Positions 37,701 through 49,735 of a DNA stretch of 64,000 bases are shown one piece after another. The stretch is from Alectoria sarmentosa (Eukaryota; Ascomycota; Lecanoromycetes; Lecanorales; Parmeliaceae). Below the pieces are notes generated by a model. That model had not been told where the DNA came from and ran no database searches. It saw only the letters and a list, made by a program, of their open reading frames with translations. Made by a program: the position numbers and the translations under genes. The stretch lies in NCBI GenBank assembly GCA_009733775.1, contig WOGZ01000119.1:29198-93197 (forward strand), given 5' to 3'. The stretch's first letter is position 1. Every line of letters begins with the position of its first letter.

Positions 37701-40700
37701 GTCGTCTCGTGGCAGACTCTTCCGGCCGTTTTTGCCGTTCTTGCCTTTCGACTGGCTTCGATCTTCCTCGGTCTGGATCTCTTGAACTACGACTGCCGCA
37801 GATTGCGATGCCTCATTTTCTTCCTTGTTGGCATCCTGTGCAACGGCAGTCATGATATCCACGATCTGCTCGCGAGACATTTCTCGCGTCAGAGTATCAC
37901 TTTCTTGGCCTTCTGCTGGCACTGCAGTGTCGGAGTTGTGCCTGGGAGGCTCGTAAGTATTTGGAGATGGTCCACTTTCTTCCGGTAATCTCTCAACAAG
38001 CGCCCTGCCTTTACCCGTCTTACCCTTCTTACCTTTGTTTGACGGGAGGACTGATGGAAACCATGAATCCACGGCATCTTGAGCATCCTGCGCTTGGATT
38101 TGGAGCATACGTTCGGGACTTAGGGGCTCCGGGACTGCAGAAATCGCGCTTGGCGTAGCCTCCACAGCTCCTGCAAAAGAGGGTTGGACTGTTTCTTGTT
38201 GAATTTTGCCGGCTCTCCGCTTGTTCTTCTTGCCTTTCTTGGTCTTTTGAGGAACAAAGTCCTCCCCTTGATCGAGAATGTCAACATAAGATGGGAAAGT
38301 CACTGTGTCCAGAACCATATCATCCAAACCATGCTCAAAATCCTCGTTCTCTTCTCGGGACAGGTCTTGCCGTGGTGGATCATTGCTCTCAAGTGCTTCG
38401 CTTAGAGGGTCAGCGGCAGTACCTCCAAGGATGGTCGCTAGAACTCCACTCTTAAATGTAGAGGTTGGCTGGTGCGGAGTTTCCTTCGCAATCACTTTGG
38501 GAGACGAGTCTCGACTAGCCTGTGGAGATGGCACATCCTGAACGGTCCTTGAATCTTGGAAAGAGGATGCAGTAGGGGTTGCTTGTTGTGAGCCAAGAAG
38601 ATCTGACTGTATTGGGTGACTATCAGTGGAGATCATTGGCGCAGGCTCAACTTCAATCGACTCATGCTCTGCCTCGTTCAATTCGTAGTCCCCCCTCTGG
38701 TGGTTTTCACTTGCATCCGCATCGTGGACAGATGAGCTCTTCGAAGTTGTATGGCTTGAAGGAAGAGAAGAGTATATGTCGTCAAGTGTTGGCTCTTCGT
38801 GTGATCTGTGTCTTTCTACGAGCCACAAGGGCCTGATTTCTTTTGAGGATTTGAACTCCGTGGAGCGAGGACGTGGCTTCTGTTTCGGAGCTAGATCAGC
38901 TACAGACTTCTTTGAGGAAAGTGGCGTTTGGGATAGAGATCGAGTGGTGCTAGATGAGCGGCCCGGTCGGCGGAAATAGAAAGGTATAGCTGTGGGCGAA
39001 GACGGCAGAGCAGGCGTGGTCTGTGTTGGGTGAGAGATTTCGGCGTCTGAGAAACGCCGATTCTGAGTCTCGGACTCAGCGCGAGGTGAGGTTGGCAGGC
39101 TGGTCGTTTCCAAGGGATCGGAGGGTCCCTCACTTTCAGCACGTGTGTCAGGTGGTGGCGGTGGTTCTGGGCGCATCCCTAAAAAAGAGTCTGGTCGCTT
39201 GTCCTCAACTTGCACTGAACCTATGCCATAATCTAGATATTGGGCCATTGAGCCCGCGTCTGAAAATGTTGGGGGCAGACTAGTTCCCTGATCCTGAGAC
39301 TTGATCAGCGAATTGCTTCGATAATGCACGACCACTGGAAACTGGTGTGTATACCTTAGCCGGTAGGTCTTGGGAGATCCTACCTGAAACTTGCCGCGAG
39401 GGGCCTCCGGTGTTGCTCCGCTCTTTGCTGTCATAATTACCGTCCCTGTCGCGAGTAGACTTCCGATCTTTGGAATTTTTACTCTTCTTCTTAGATCCCT
39501 CAAAGGCCTCTGTGATTGTTTCGTCTATGACGTCCTTGGCACCATTTTCTTGCGGAGCGCTGCCAGTCGATTTACCAAGGACCCGGTCCCAAATACTGCT
39601 TCTGCGCTTGTCCTTTGGATTGGCTTTGGGGCCTTTGTCAGCTTCGGTCGTAGATGGGGAAGACACGGTAGACGCGGCACCATCAAGGCCAGAACTATCC
39701 CGTCTTGATTTCTTGTTGGACTTTCTGCCGCTCTCTACTTCTTTGCTGATTGACGCAATGGAGCGAACGTCTTCAGAAGGCGACCCGTACCCGTCACGGC
39801 TCTCGGAATTTAGAGCCTCACTCGCGATTTCGGACGTCTCGAAGTATTTTTCCTTAGATTCGGAGTCCTTCCGACCTCTCTTGGTTTTCCTGGATCCAGT
39901 CTTCTTTGTGCTCTCCCACTGGTCATGAGAGTTCTCTGACGGAACCTGGTTCGAAGGTTGAGACTCAGGTTCTTCCACTTGGCTGATAATATCTTGCACA
40001 GTTGCATCATCATCTCGCCCGTTGAGACCGTCGTTTTGACTCTGACTTCTAGAAGCTTTCTCCTTTCTCTTCCGCTCTTTCTTGTCGAGCTGTGGCTCGT
40101 TCTCATCATCGAATCCGCCAGGCATGTTGCCTCCGTTAGATCCTGGGGGTGAATCTCGACGTCGGTATGCGGGGTTCTTAATGACAATAGAAGGATCAAA
40201 GCCTGCATCTTCCGCACTGGCGGCTAATGTGGCCGCGAATTCAGCATCCTCACCATAAGATGCGGAGCTGCTTTCCATTATTCCTTCATCGTGCGGGCGT
40301 GTTTCATGACCTGATATACCACGCCCATGCATGCTTCTTGACAATTCCACTGGATCTGTACCGCTAATTTCCCCAGAGGGTGGCTCGATAAACTCATCCT
40401 GATCTTCCTTTGGAGCAATGACTTTGTATTCGTGAGTCTGATCGTCTTCCCACGTTACCTTTGAAGACGAAGGCTCCTTCCGAGGCTCTTCGAAGCCTTC
40501 GTCACCGGCATCCTTAGGTCGGGGAATGGGTGTGGAGCCCCTGGTTGAAGGCGGAGTCGGCTCTACAAGCCTGAGCTTTGGTACCTGCCAAGGAAACGAC
40601 AAATTTGAAGGATCGATCTTGTCATCGTTATCCGCAAGCGAGAACGCCGGCGAGTCAGAGAGATCGTGGATTCGCTTTGGCTCTACTGTGACAATTTGTG

Positions 40701-43700
40701 GGACTTGTTCAAGATCAATGTCAGCGTCAGCATTAGCACTCGTAATCTTCACCTGGTCACTCGATTTGTTGAGGAATTCAAGTGGGGTGAAGAAAGCACC
40801 GTAATTTTCATGACTAGAGCTTCGCTTGGTGGTTGCGGCTTCTTGCCACACAGACATATCCTGTCTCTCCGGAGAGCGCTCTTGATGATCAGCGTACTCA
40901 CGTGAGGCAGAAACGTCGTCAGGCAGTGTTCCACGTTCTTTCGCTGCGGCTTCTTGATCGTCACGTTCCCGCTGCCTTCGCCGACGTTCGCTTTTGCTGA
41001 GAACATCTTCTTGATCTTCTAGTTCACGTTCCATCCGTCGACGTTCGCGGCGTTCCTCCCGCGTCTCTTCAGATCTCGACCTGTCTATTGCAGCAGCTGC
41101 ACCGACTGCGGCCCCAATGACTCCAGCAGCGGCGGAACGAGCCCGTACTTTTTCTAAAGACCTTTCCGGAACTTCCTCCGGCTTGGTCTTCGCGCCTGAC
41201 TTCTTGCTTGATTGTTCCTTTGAGACACGACGATCCTTCTCGACCTGCTCTTGCTCTTCGACTTCGCGACGCTCCTTGTCTTCCTTCCTCTTCTGACGCC
41301 TCTCGAGGCGATCTCTTTCCTCTTGTTCTTCTGTCAGATCGAATCGAACTGCAGAGGAGTCGTCTTTTGCAAAAGGTCGGCGCCGAGGTGCTACTGAGCG
41401 CGATATAGAGTCTTCTCCAAATCTTGCAGGGGATGTATCTCTCCTCCGTATCCTAAAGTCGCGAGCAGTGTCATCCGCTTGTTGCTCGAAGTGAGGAAGA
41501 TTACCGGGTATGCTGGGATCGTGGGCGTTATGTCGAGCGTCAGACGTTCCCGGCGGATGATAATACGGAGTTTGGGAAATCACAACAGGACCAGTTGGCG
41601 CACTATAAGAATGATCATACGCCGTTTGACTTGAGTAGATCGCTGCTGCAACGGGGGCTATTGGTCGAGGATGCTGAAGAGGAACAGCTTCTGGCCGAGA
41701 GGATATGGCCGGTCTGCTCGAAGAGGCAATCGAACCTTCTCGTCCAACGTCGAAGCGAGAAGGGTCAGAAGTCGGAACTGGGTGGACGTGCTGGAGAGGA
41801 AGATTGCTTGTACTGTCCATCGCACTACCCTGACGCTGATCTTGATACGTCATGGCTACACCTTGTAGACCTTGACCTGCCGTACCAGCTACTCCGGGAA
41901 AGCCACTGTGGTCAGATGACTTTCGCCGTAAGGAAGACGCTCTCCGGTTTTTCTTACTACCCCAACGCCAACCCCATTTATTGGTTCCTGATGACTCGGA
42001 AGACAACGATGCTCGACTGTCCCTGCGTACTAGTGCACCGTATGCCAGGTCCGAATTCATGCTCTCGTAGTCATCTTCTGCAGCCGATTCCCAAAGTTCG
42101 TCATCCAGATTTTCAGAGGACTTCTTGGATCTGTGGGCTTGTCTGGAGCCGTGCCCTTGACGATCTTTAGTCTCTTTCACCCCGACGAGTTCTCTGACAC
42201 CTTTCTTCCCGTGACTTTGACGACCGTTTTTCAGGGTAAACGCTGCTGCGGCCGCCGCGCCAAGGCCCAGTAGAGCTGCTTCGGCCTTTAAATCATCTTT
42301 GGACTTGCCGTTCGACCTTTTACTGCTTCGGTGCTTGTCTTGACTTCCAGCGTATGCTAAGTCGAGACTAGAAGACGAGGACGATCCGTTGCCGAACCCG
42401 AAGACGCCTCCGTCTTTTTTCTTCTTGGTCTTACGACGTCTCTCAGGTGAGATTTCTTGACTGTTGTGCTTGCCTTTAACGGACGATTCTTTCCGAGAGC
42501 GGCTTCGACGTCGAGAGCTTGACGCGACTACAGAGGGTTCTAGTGCTGCGCCAATAGCAGCTTCGGTCAAGCCAGTCTTTCGATCTTTTGATCTAGACCT
42601 TGTTCTGGAGTGACGGCTCGAGCTAAATGTCGTCCTTTTCGTACCGGTGAAAGTTTCATCACGCGGTTGTCTTCTGTCTGGTTTGCCATCATCGGTAATC
42701 CCAGTTTCAAACCGCTCTTTGGAGCGACTTCGACGGCGCGCTCTACGATCTCTTCCGTCTGGCGAGAAGCGCCCAGTCTTCAAACTGTAGATATCACCAG
42801 AGTCATTCTTCTCCTTAACTGAACTCTCTCCAACTTTTGCCAATCCATATCCCGCGAGGCCAGTGGCCAGCCAGGACTTGTTGTTCTTCCGTCGAACCTC
42901 GTTTTCAGATGAGTAATATCGACTATCTTTATCGATGCGTGTACTACTGCCGTACCGCTCATTTGATCGTCGTCTCCCATAAAGATGTTTTCTTGGCGCA
43001 TCTTTTGATGATGACCCGGGCGCGAAGCAGTGCCTGCAAACACCTATGATCTGAGAGTATTCTTCGAATTGAGCTACTCCTTTAGGATCTTTGAAAAAGT
43101 CCACCAACGCACCGAAAGGACCGTAATTGCTACGTCGCTGAGCCATGGAGGTTGTTGAGTACTGAGGCGTTGACGAGAGATTTTGATTTGAAGAGTGATG
43201 ATTGTGTTCGTAGGCTGCTGCTACTAACCCTGTAGCACCTGCTGCCCCCACTGCATACATTGGAATGTTGGACGACTGTGATGATTGCTTGCCTGGCTTT
43301 GGTGGCCGAGAGATGCTGGAGGAATGTGTATTTTGCGTTTGAGATGGCGGGCGGTGAGTCATACTCGTAGAGTATTCGGTGAGGGCTCCTCCTATTGATG
43401 TTTCATCATCCGGGAATTGCGGATGTGACGAGGCTTGGCTATCAATGGAATAGCCAGCTGCTGATCCTATCGCTGAACCACCTATTGTGGATATGATCGG
43501 AGCAGAAGAAGGATGGTAGTTGCTGTTGGGTCTGGTTTGGCCCGTGGCGTTGGTGGTCAAATTCTGCTGGCTGTGACTCGACGCGACTTCATCTCCTTCA
43601 AATTCGCCGCTGAAGAAGGATGCCGCTGCACCAACCGCCCCAGAGGCGCTCGGCTCTGGTGGCGGAGCTGCCACGGCCAATGCAGGCTGAAGGTGAGTTT

Positions 43701-44541
43701 CTGCCCCAATGATAAGGGATGGCGTATTCGCTCGATTTCCAGGTTGTTCTGCAACCGATTGCCCATCGTCGCCATAGTATTCAGCCGCGAGTCCAGGACC
43801 TCCTTCGCTGGCGGCCAGTGGTGGACGGTAAGGAGCGGAGGACTGGGCCGGAAACTGGCCGGGAAACTGATCTTGAACATGGGAGGACATGGCTGGGTGT
43901 TCGGGTGGGGCACCACTGGGTCCTGGTATCGCCCCATCATATTGGCCAGGGAATTGCGAGAAACCAGAGCTTGCAACCTGATCAAGGAAATCCTCAGGGC
44001 CCCGGCTGGTTCCAACCCCCTCGTCAGATCCATTTTCCGATCTTCTCAAGCCCCTGCCCTTCTTTTCTCGCTTGTTCCCCTGTTGCCGTCTCTCAATATG
44101 TTGATCACGGCTGTCAGATCTTTCTGTCTTGTCCCGCTTTTCGTGCCTGGTTTCTCGAGCCTCACCTTGATCGCGCGAGGAGCGCGACAGGCTCGACCTC
44201 GGCATCTGGTCTGCGAGACTGGCATTCCTGACTAGACCAGGCGCCATATACGGTTCGTCATTGTTATTTCCGGATGCTGTTGCGTAGCTCGATGCTATGG
44301 AAGCCGATGCTGCTCCGGGATACTGCCCTCGGGTAGTAGATGAGTAGCTTGTAGATGCAGGGTTGAAGCCTCGTGGTTCACGGCCGTCAGCCCAGGAAGA
44401 AGATTTCTTATTCGAGATGGGAGACGCTATAGAACCGGAGCGACGGGCAGGACGTCGCTCTTCATCATCGTTGCGCCGACGACTCTGTGAGGGCAGATCG
44501 TCTCTTGAACCAATTGATTTGCCACTGACCCGATTCCACAT
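28714..44541 (-). CDS. lah: Leashin-like giant Woronin-body tether (involucrin repeat protein), 5237 aa
   Basis: Three exons: 44541-39384, 39334-30321 and 30255-28714. Introns are 49 and 65 nt, and the exon sum of 15714 nt is exactly 5238 codons. In Neurospora LAH-1/LAH-2 and in Aspergillus Lah, conserved ends hold Woronin bodies at the cortex or septum while a long disordered middle acts as a spacer. Seen here: a Ser/Arg-rich N-terminus starting MWNRVSGKS; a motif with GVCRHCFAPGSSSKDAPRKH near residue 500; RS-rich and Ala/Gly-rich segments; a huge Glu/Lys/Ser-rich middle with about 13 Lys blocks such as KKKKGKKGKK; and a coiled coil (about residues 4745-4940) followed by a folded C-terminal domain of some 270 residues. 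Assignment to Leashin rests on size and architecture. A frame-free alternative would be two separate genes, but the splice junctions keep frame across both gaps. Confidence 0.78.
35127..35490 (-). repeat. Four-copy tandem repeat of about 30 residues inside the Leashin gene
   Basis: The core VVPTEIPQDEGKAED and its variants VIPAKVPQDDNKVGD, VVPTEVLQDDDQVED and IVPNETPQDDNKVED recur at about 35462, 35372, 35282 and 35177 (minus strand). Spacing is near 90, 90 and 105 bp. Acidic spacer segments ending in EEIEP or DEIEP join them. Confidence 0.85.
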
Positions 44542-44808
44542 TGCTCTTTCGTCCTGAGGCCTGATTGGACAGAGTGTTAGAATGCAGCGTCTAGTCGGCT
44601 AGCTGCGTGACAACTCACTATATGCACGGTAAGCGTATGTTACTGGTTATCCTCTGGAAAGCTATGTAGAACCGGTGAAAGACACAATCACCGACAGAGA
44701 TTCAAATTGGGTATCAAATATGCTGGTCGTAAATTCGTAAATGAAAGCACGGTGCATCTACCACGTCAAAAGGGCATGGGCAGCGCGAGATGGCTGGTGT
44801 TTGTCCAG
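44542..44808 (-). promoter_or_regulatory. Leashin upstream region cut short by a transposon
   Basis: Only 267 bp separate the Leashin ATG from the left inverted repeat of the Tc1-like element. No distinct promoter element stands out. Confidence 0.4.
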
Positions 44809-46330
44809 GCACCAGGGGGTGCAAGAAGTGAGTAAGCCAACTAAGCCGTTTTTGGATATGGCGTCTCCCGCATCAAATGGCTACATTTCCATTTATTCTA
44901 TATTAAAAAATCATCATGTCGCCGACTTGATACCTTTACCATCATTATTCAATAACCATGCATATCGCTCAAGCATTTCATCTATTCTAGCCTGGATTTC
45001 TTTCAAAGAAATGTCCTCCCAGCATTCGAGAATAACTCTTTTCAAATCTTTCTTATTCTTTCAATTCTTTCTTTTACGAATCTTCTATTTCAAAATGTTT
45101 TACACGACCTTTATAGGATTTAGATTCAATGATTGAGTAGAGTGATTTAGAGTCTTAATATCATATTTTCGCTTATAAATTGCAGCGTAATTCACAGTCG
45201 AACGAGTATTATGATTTGAATCATTATTTTTTTAAAAAATGACCTTTTTATCCGTTTTTCGTTTCATCTTTTGCAATTCCTTCAAATGTGACGGAAAAAT
45301 CTTTTTCGTATAAAACAATTGAGTTATAAAATTCTCTTTTGGTTGTATTTCGACGTTATGAGACTTTATTACAACTCATTTCAAATATCGCTCGCTCTGA
45401 AAAAATTGTTCTTCAAACTTATTCTTTCGCTGTTTAAAGGATCGTTTCTTTTTAAAAACATTCACTTGCATATCAACATTCAACTTCGATACGTTATCAA
45501 GATCGTTATAAAATTGTAATTTATTCTTATAATAATAGAAGACGAAGGTTGACATATGCACGTATATCCCTTCGAGCGATGATATTTCAATTACATTTTC
45601 GAGGGCGTATCGCTGATTCAAACCTTTTTCTCTGAGCATTCAACCTATTTATATAACATTGAGATTCACATAAGCCTCATTAATTCAATCGATAAATGCT
45701 TAAAAGTGTTTCATTATCTCGTCTTCATAGTCGTGGCCGTAATTTTTTTTAATTGACTTGTTTAATTGAAAAACTCATTTGATTTTAACCTTTTTATACA
45801 ATTTGACATTGACTCTTCTCGTTCGAAGCGAGTTTTAAAGGATTTTAACATTATATCTTAAAGAGAAAACATCAATTTATCGTTCATATCCTTCGTCGCG
45901 AGCCTTATTTTTCGAATTCAACATGATTATAAGTTTTTCGTTTGAAATTATGTATAATCGTCCCGTACGATATATATTAATTCGTCGATAAATTATTTCT
46001 GAAACGATTCGGGCACGTTATCGTAATCATAATTTGATTATGAATTTGAGAATTCCTTCCGCTTGAAAGACTTTTCTTAAAAACTTAATACCTCGATCAT
46101 CGACTGCTTTAAAGAATTTTGTTTTTTTGATGATATCACCTTCGCGACGATTAGTTTTTGGAAGCTTATTTTTATGAGAGATATGTGATGGGGTTATATG
46201 TAAGTGTGTATGTAGAATAATAAAAGAAATATGGAATATGGATTCAAATAAATAAAATTAGCGGGGTTGCCTCGGTTGCGTGTCCAAAAATGGCCTAGTT
46301 GACTTACTCACTTCTTGCACCCCCTGGTGC
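44809..46330 (-). mobile_element. Tc1/mariner-like DNA transposon, 1522 bp
   Basis: Terminal inverted repeats of 49 bp lie at 44809-44857 and 46282-46330. Both begin GCACCAGGGGGTGCAAGAAG and differ at only about four places, all C/T or G/A. Size fits a Tc1-type element with a single transposase gene. The outermost 14 bases are close to palindromic. The expected TA target duplication is not evident; the flanks are CCAG on the left and AGGT on the right. The interior is AT-enriched and RIPped but less than the LINE and Gypsy elements. Confidence 0.85.
44914..46190 (-). pseudogene. Tc1-like transposase, inactivated
   Basis: The minus strand encodes an N-terminal helix-turn-helix-like part (RREGDIIKKTKFFKAVDDRG near 46160). 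The C-terminal catalytic region includes STVNYAAIYKRKY, LNHSTQSLNLNPI (family HPP.SPDLNPIE) and the tail CWEDISLKEIQARIDEM ending KGIKSAT before the stop at 44914. Several in-frame stops and lost acidic residues show it is dead. Confidence 0.75.
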
Positions 46331-46712
46331 AGGTACTCGTAGGGCCCAAGGCTGAGAAATGGAACCTCGGGTGGGCTAGCTAGCTTAGGAGCTTAGTTTA
46401 GCGGTGGCACCAGTGGTAACTTAGGTTCCTTGGCAAGGGGCCATCGGAAATTGCTCCACAGTGGAAGTGCCCTGAAGGGAGTAGGTAAAGTAGGTAGGCA
46501 CTTTCGTTCTCAGGCAAGTTGGTGCGTAGGTATCTTCAATGTACTGTATGCTCTCAGGATCAGAAGATACTCCGAAACATTCATTCGCGCTAGACAGTCC
46601 ACGTAAAAGATGACTGAATTCATTTAGTAAGACTATGTATGCACTCAATTTTGGGCATTCAGTCAAAAACGCTTAAGCCATTTGTAGCAGACACAAAGCT
46701 CTCAATTGCAAG
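46331..46712. other. Intergenic region
   Basis: About 380 bp holding the 3' untranslated region of the malic enzyme. No gene or repeat seen apart from short GCTAGCTAGCTTAG-like runs. Confidence 0.5.
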
Positions 46713-48691
46713 TCACAGGTGGGATTCCCCATTTCCTCCCGTTTTTGAGGCATCCATCAATTCTTGGACTTCCTTCTCAACCCTCTGCGTTTCCGTAATT
46801 GGGTCGTACATCTTCGATCTCACCCATTTCTCTAAATCATCATCTCCCATACCCTTGATGTTTTGCTCACGATCTACGCCTGCTTCTTGTGCGGCTCTGA
46901 TAACTCCCATTGCAACGATAACGCTCACATCTCGTATCCGGGCGAGCTCAGGATACAGCCAGCCTTGAGAAACTTCAGAAGGATGCAGAGAAGTGCTTAG
47001 TGACGTCGCAGAGGCGTATATCATTGACTGAGTGATGGTGGTTGCCTTTGAAAGGATCGTGCCAAGCCCAATGCCTGGGAAGACATACATGTTGTTGCCT
47101 ATTCTTGGGGTCAGTCGAACGTGGGGGACTCCTGGTCCTCTGCCATGTAAGGCAAGGAGCGTTACTCACCTTGCCCGGGAGTCTCAAGCTTCCCGTCGTG
47201 CTCGATTGAGGCAAAAGGGCTTCCACTCGCGAACAATGCCTTGAAATTGGTATTTTTAAGAGCATCTTCGAAAGTGCATTCTGAATTCGCGGATGGATTC
47301 GATAGTGGGAATATGATGGGGTGCTCGTTCCATTGCCCCATTTTAGTTAGCATCTCTGGCGTGAATGACCCCCCCATGGTCGAGAGCCCCATCAATATCG
47401 TAGGCTGCACATGGTCCACCACTTCCTCGAGGGTTTTGTACTGCTTTCCGGCGTTATCATCGCGTGAGAAGTAGACCTTGTGCTCCGCCAACTTGTCCCC
47501 TCGATTGTTTGTTACAAGACCTTTGGTATCGACGAGCCAAAAGCATCGCCGTGCTTCATCCTCTGTCAGCCCCTCTCGCATGAAATACTCTACAATTTGC
47601 TTGGCCACACCAACACCGGCGCTACCAGCTCCGAAAAATACTGCTCGCTGGTCCTTGACCGGGACACCAGTCCGTTTCACAGCGCTGATGATCCCGGCAA
47701 GAACTACAGCTCCAGTTCCCTGAATGTCGTCGTTGAAACAGGTATATTTGCCTCCGTAATTTTCGAGTGCTGGGAAAGGGTTTTTGAAGTCCTCAAATTG
47801 GATGACAATACCCGGCCATTTCCCGGTCAACGCCACCATCAACTCGTCCAAGAATTCTTTTTCTTCCTGAGCGGAAACCTTTTCTCTCCTGCTTCCCATG
47901 TAAAGTGGATCTTCCCTTAGTGACTTGTTTCCAGTACCCAAATCCAGCATGAGTGGTAAGGTGGCCTCGGGACGAATCCCTGCACAGGCCACGTAAAGAG
48001 AAAGCTTGCCAACCGGTATGCCCATGCCATTGATACCCAAATCCCCTAGCCCAAGGATACGAGAACCATCTGTGACAACGGTGATCTCGACATTTGCCTG
48101 CGGCCAATTGTGCAGCACGGACGCGATGTGACCTCGATCAGAATAGGATATGTACAGACCCTCTGGTTGGACGTAATTATGAGACCATTGCAAGCAGCCG
48201 TCGCCGACAGTTGGCGTATATATGAGAGGAGCCATGTCCTTTATGTGCTGGGTGACCAAACGATAGAAGAGGTGGACGTTGGTATTACGAAGATTGCTGA
48301 GATAGAGATATTTGTCGATACTCTGCGGCCTGCGTTCTAGCTGCTTCAGACACCTCGAGGCTTGGACGTCTAAGCTCTCGACTGCTGGAGGGACAAGCCC
48401 GTATGTGCGATTGTATGTGCGGACGGCGGCCGAATGGGACGTATCATAGTCGCCAGTCGCTGGCGGCGGATGTGCTGCTGACATTGTTCCTTGCGAGTGT
48501 ACTGATCTCGTGACTGATAAAAAACGATGTTTTGGATTCTGAGGGGGTTGGCAGGCCTTTCGAATTGCTGTGCAAGTGTTGCTTGATCGTCGGAAAGTAA
48601 GAAGCCCAAGTGTGTGCATTGGCCTCAGGACCGAGGGAAAAGAAGGCTTTATTATTACGGCATGGAAGTTCGTCGTAATTGTGCTCTGCAA
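46713..48691 (-). CDS. Malic enzyme, probably mitochondrial
   Basis: Oxidative decarboxylation of malate to pyruvate with NAD(P). Two exons, 48691-47170 and 47098-46713, with a 71-nt intron carrying a CTGAC branch site; 1908 nt, 635 residues. The malic N-terminal domain has MAPLIYTPTVGDGC with the catalytic Tyr, and ILGLGDLGINGMGIPVGKL with the catalytic Lys. The metal-site region is FNDDIQGTGAVVLAG, the Rossmann motif GAGSAGVGVAKQI, and the late family motif FPLSNPSANSECTFEDA. The first 70 residues are Arg/Ser-rich and nearly free of acidic residues, as in mitochondrial presequences. Met1, Met25 (MHTLGLLTFRRSSNT) or Met70 (MSAAHPPPATGDYD) could each be used, and the last would give a cytosolic form. 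Confidence 0.93.
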
Positions 48692-49735
48692 TACCTTACC
48701 TTAAAGTACTTTACGGAGGCTCTCGGCGACTTTCCCCGTTGGAGAATATAGCCGAGAAGGCGACAATCGGTGACCGATATACGCACTCGATCTGGACCGA
48801 AGCGGTGGCTTTAAGGATTGATATGGTTACTTTACTGATCAGAGATAGCGACAGTTACTGTGCGATGCTTTTCCAGGGTCAAGTAAAAGGTGAATTTACA
48901 TAAGTATGCGAGGACACGATAAAAAATGATGGGGAAGAAAAACTAGATCCGCATTAGCGCCGGTCCCAACCTTCCTCATTTAGCGTCTTTACGTGTGCAT
49001 AAAGTTTATAAACCGGAAACCTTTCCGAGGGTTCGTTTCTTAAGTACCTAAGTTGGTATTGAGCTTGGCGCGCAACGCACCCCTCGATGGTTTCGACAAC
49101 TTCACAAATGCAGGTGCGTCGAATTATTAAGAATTCCAGCGGCGTCGTAGTTGCAAGAATATCTACCTAGAAGAAACTGCCGACGTTAAAGACACGGCTT
49201 CGAATTACTGGTGTAGTAAGGTAGATAGAAACTACTTTAGACGTTGAGAAAAAGATGGAGTTGTCTTGGAATAAAGGTGCCTTGACAAGTTCTAAAGCTA
49301 TTCATGACTCTGTGAATTCAGTCGTTTTTTAATAGAATGCCTAAATTCTAGCAGCGTTAGAATTGCAGCGATGAGGAACTTAATTCATCCTGGTAAAGCC
49401 TGACGATATGAATTATACCTGTCAATTAACGTGTCTTTTTTTTTTGGCATACTCTGTCAAATTAGGGTTTGAGCACTGGCCGATGACGTACGACTTTGCA
49501 GGCTTTGACAGCCTCGAATCTAGGAGTAACCTCCGCAACATGAGCAAGTTTCTCCTCAACTTCAAACTTATTAACGCCAGTCAAAGTCTTCCCCACTTCC
49601 ATGTACTAATACCCTTGCCCTAATGCCAACATACTGAGATTTTCCTCTTCAACCATCCCCGCTTTCTACTGTTTCTTGTAATCGGAACCTGTGTCAGGCC
49701 TTTTGATTTGGCATCACATCACGAGATCAACAACA
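48692..49735. other. Divergent intergenic region between malic enzyme and the HAM1-like gene
   Basis: About 1 kb of normal composition serving as the shared upstream region for two divergently transcribed genes. I see no gene, repeat or RNA feature in it. Confidence 0.5.

Noticed and set aside
30784..44235. Many open frames of 60-240 codons on the plus strand opposite the Leashin gene.
   Set aside because: They mirror the low-complexity Glu/Lys/Ser codons of the real gene and show no domain of their own.
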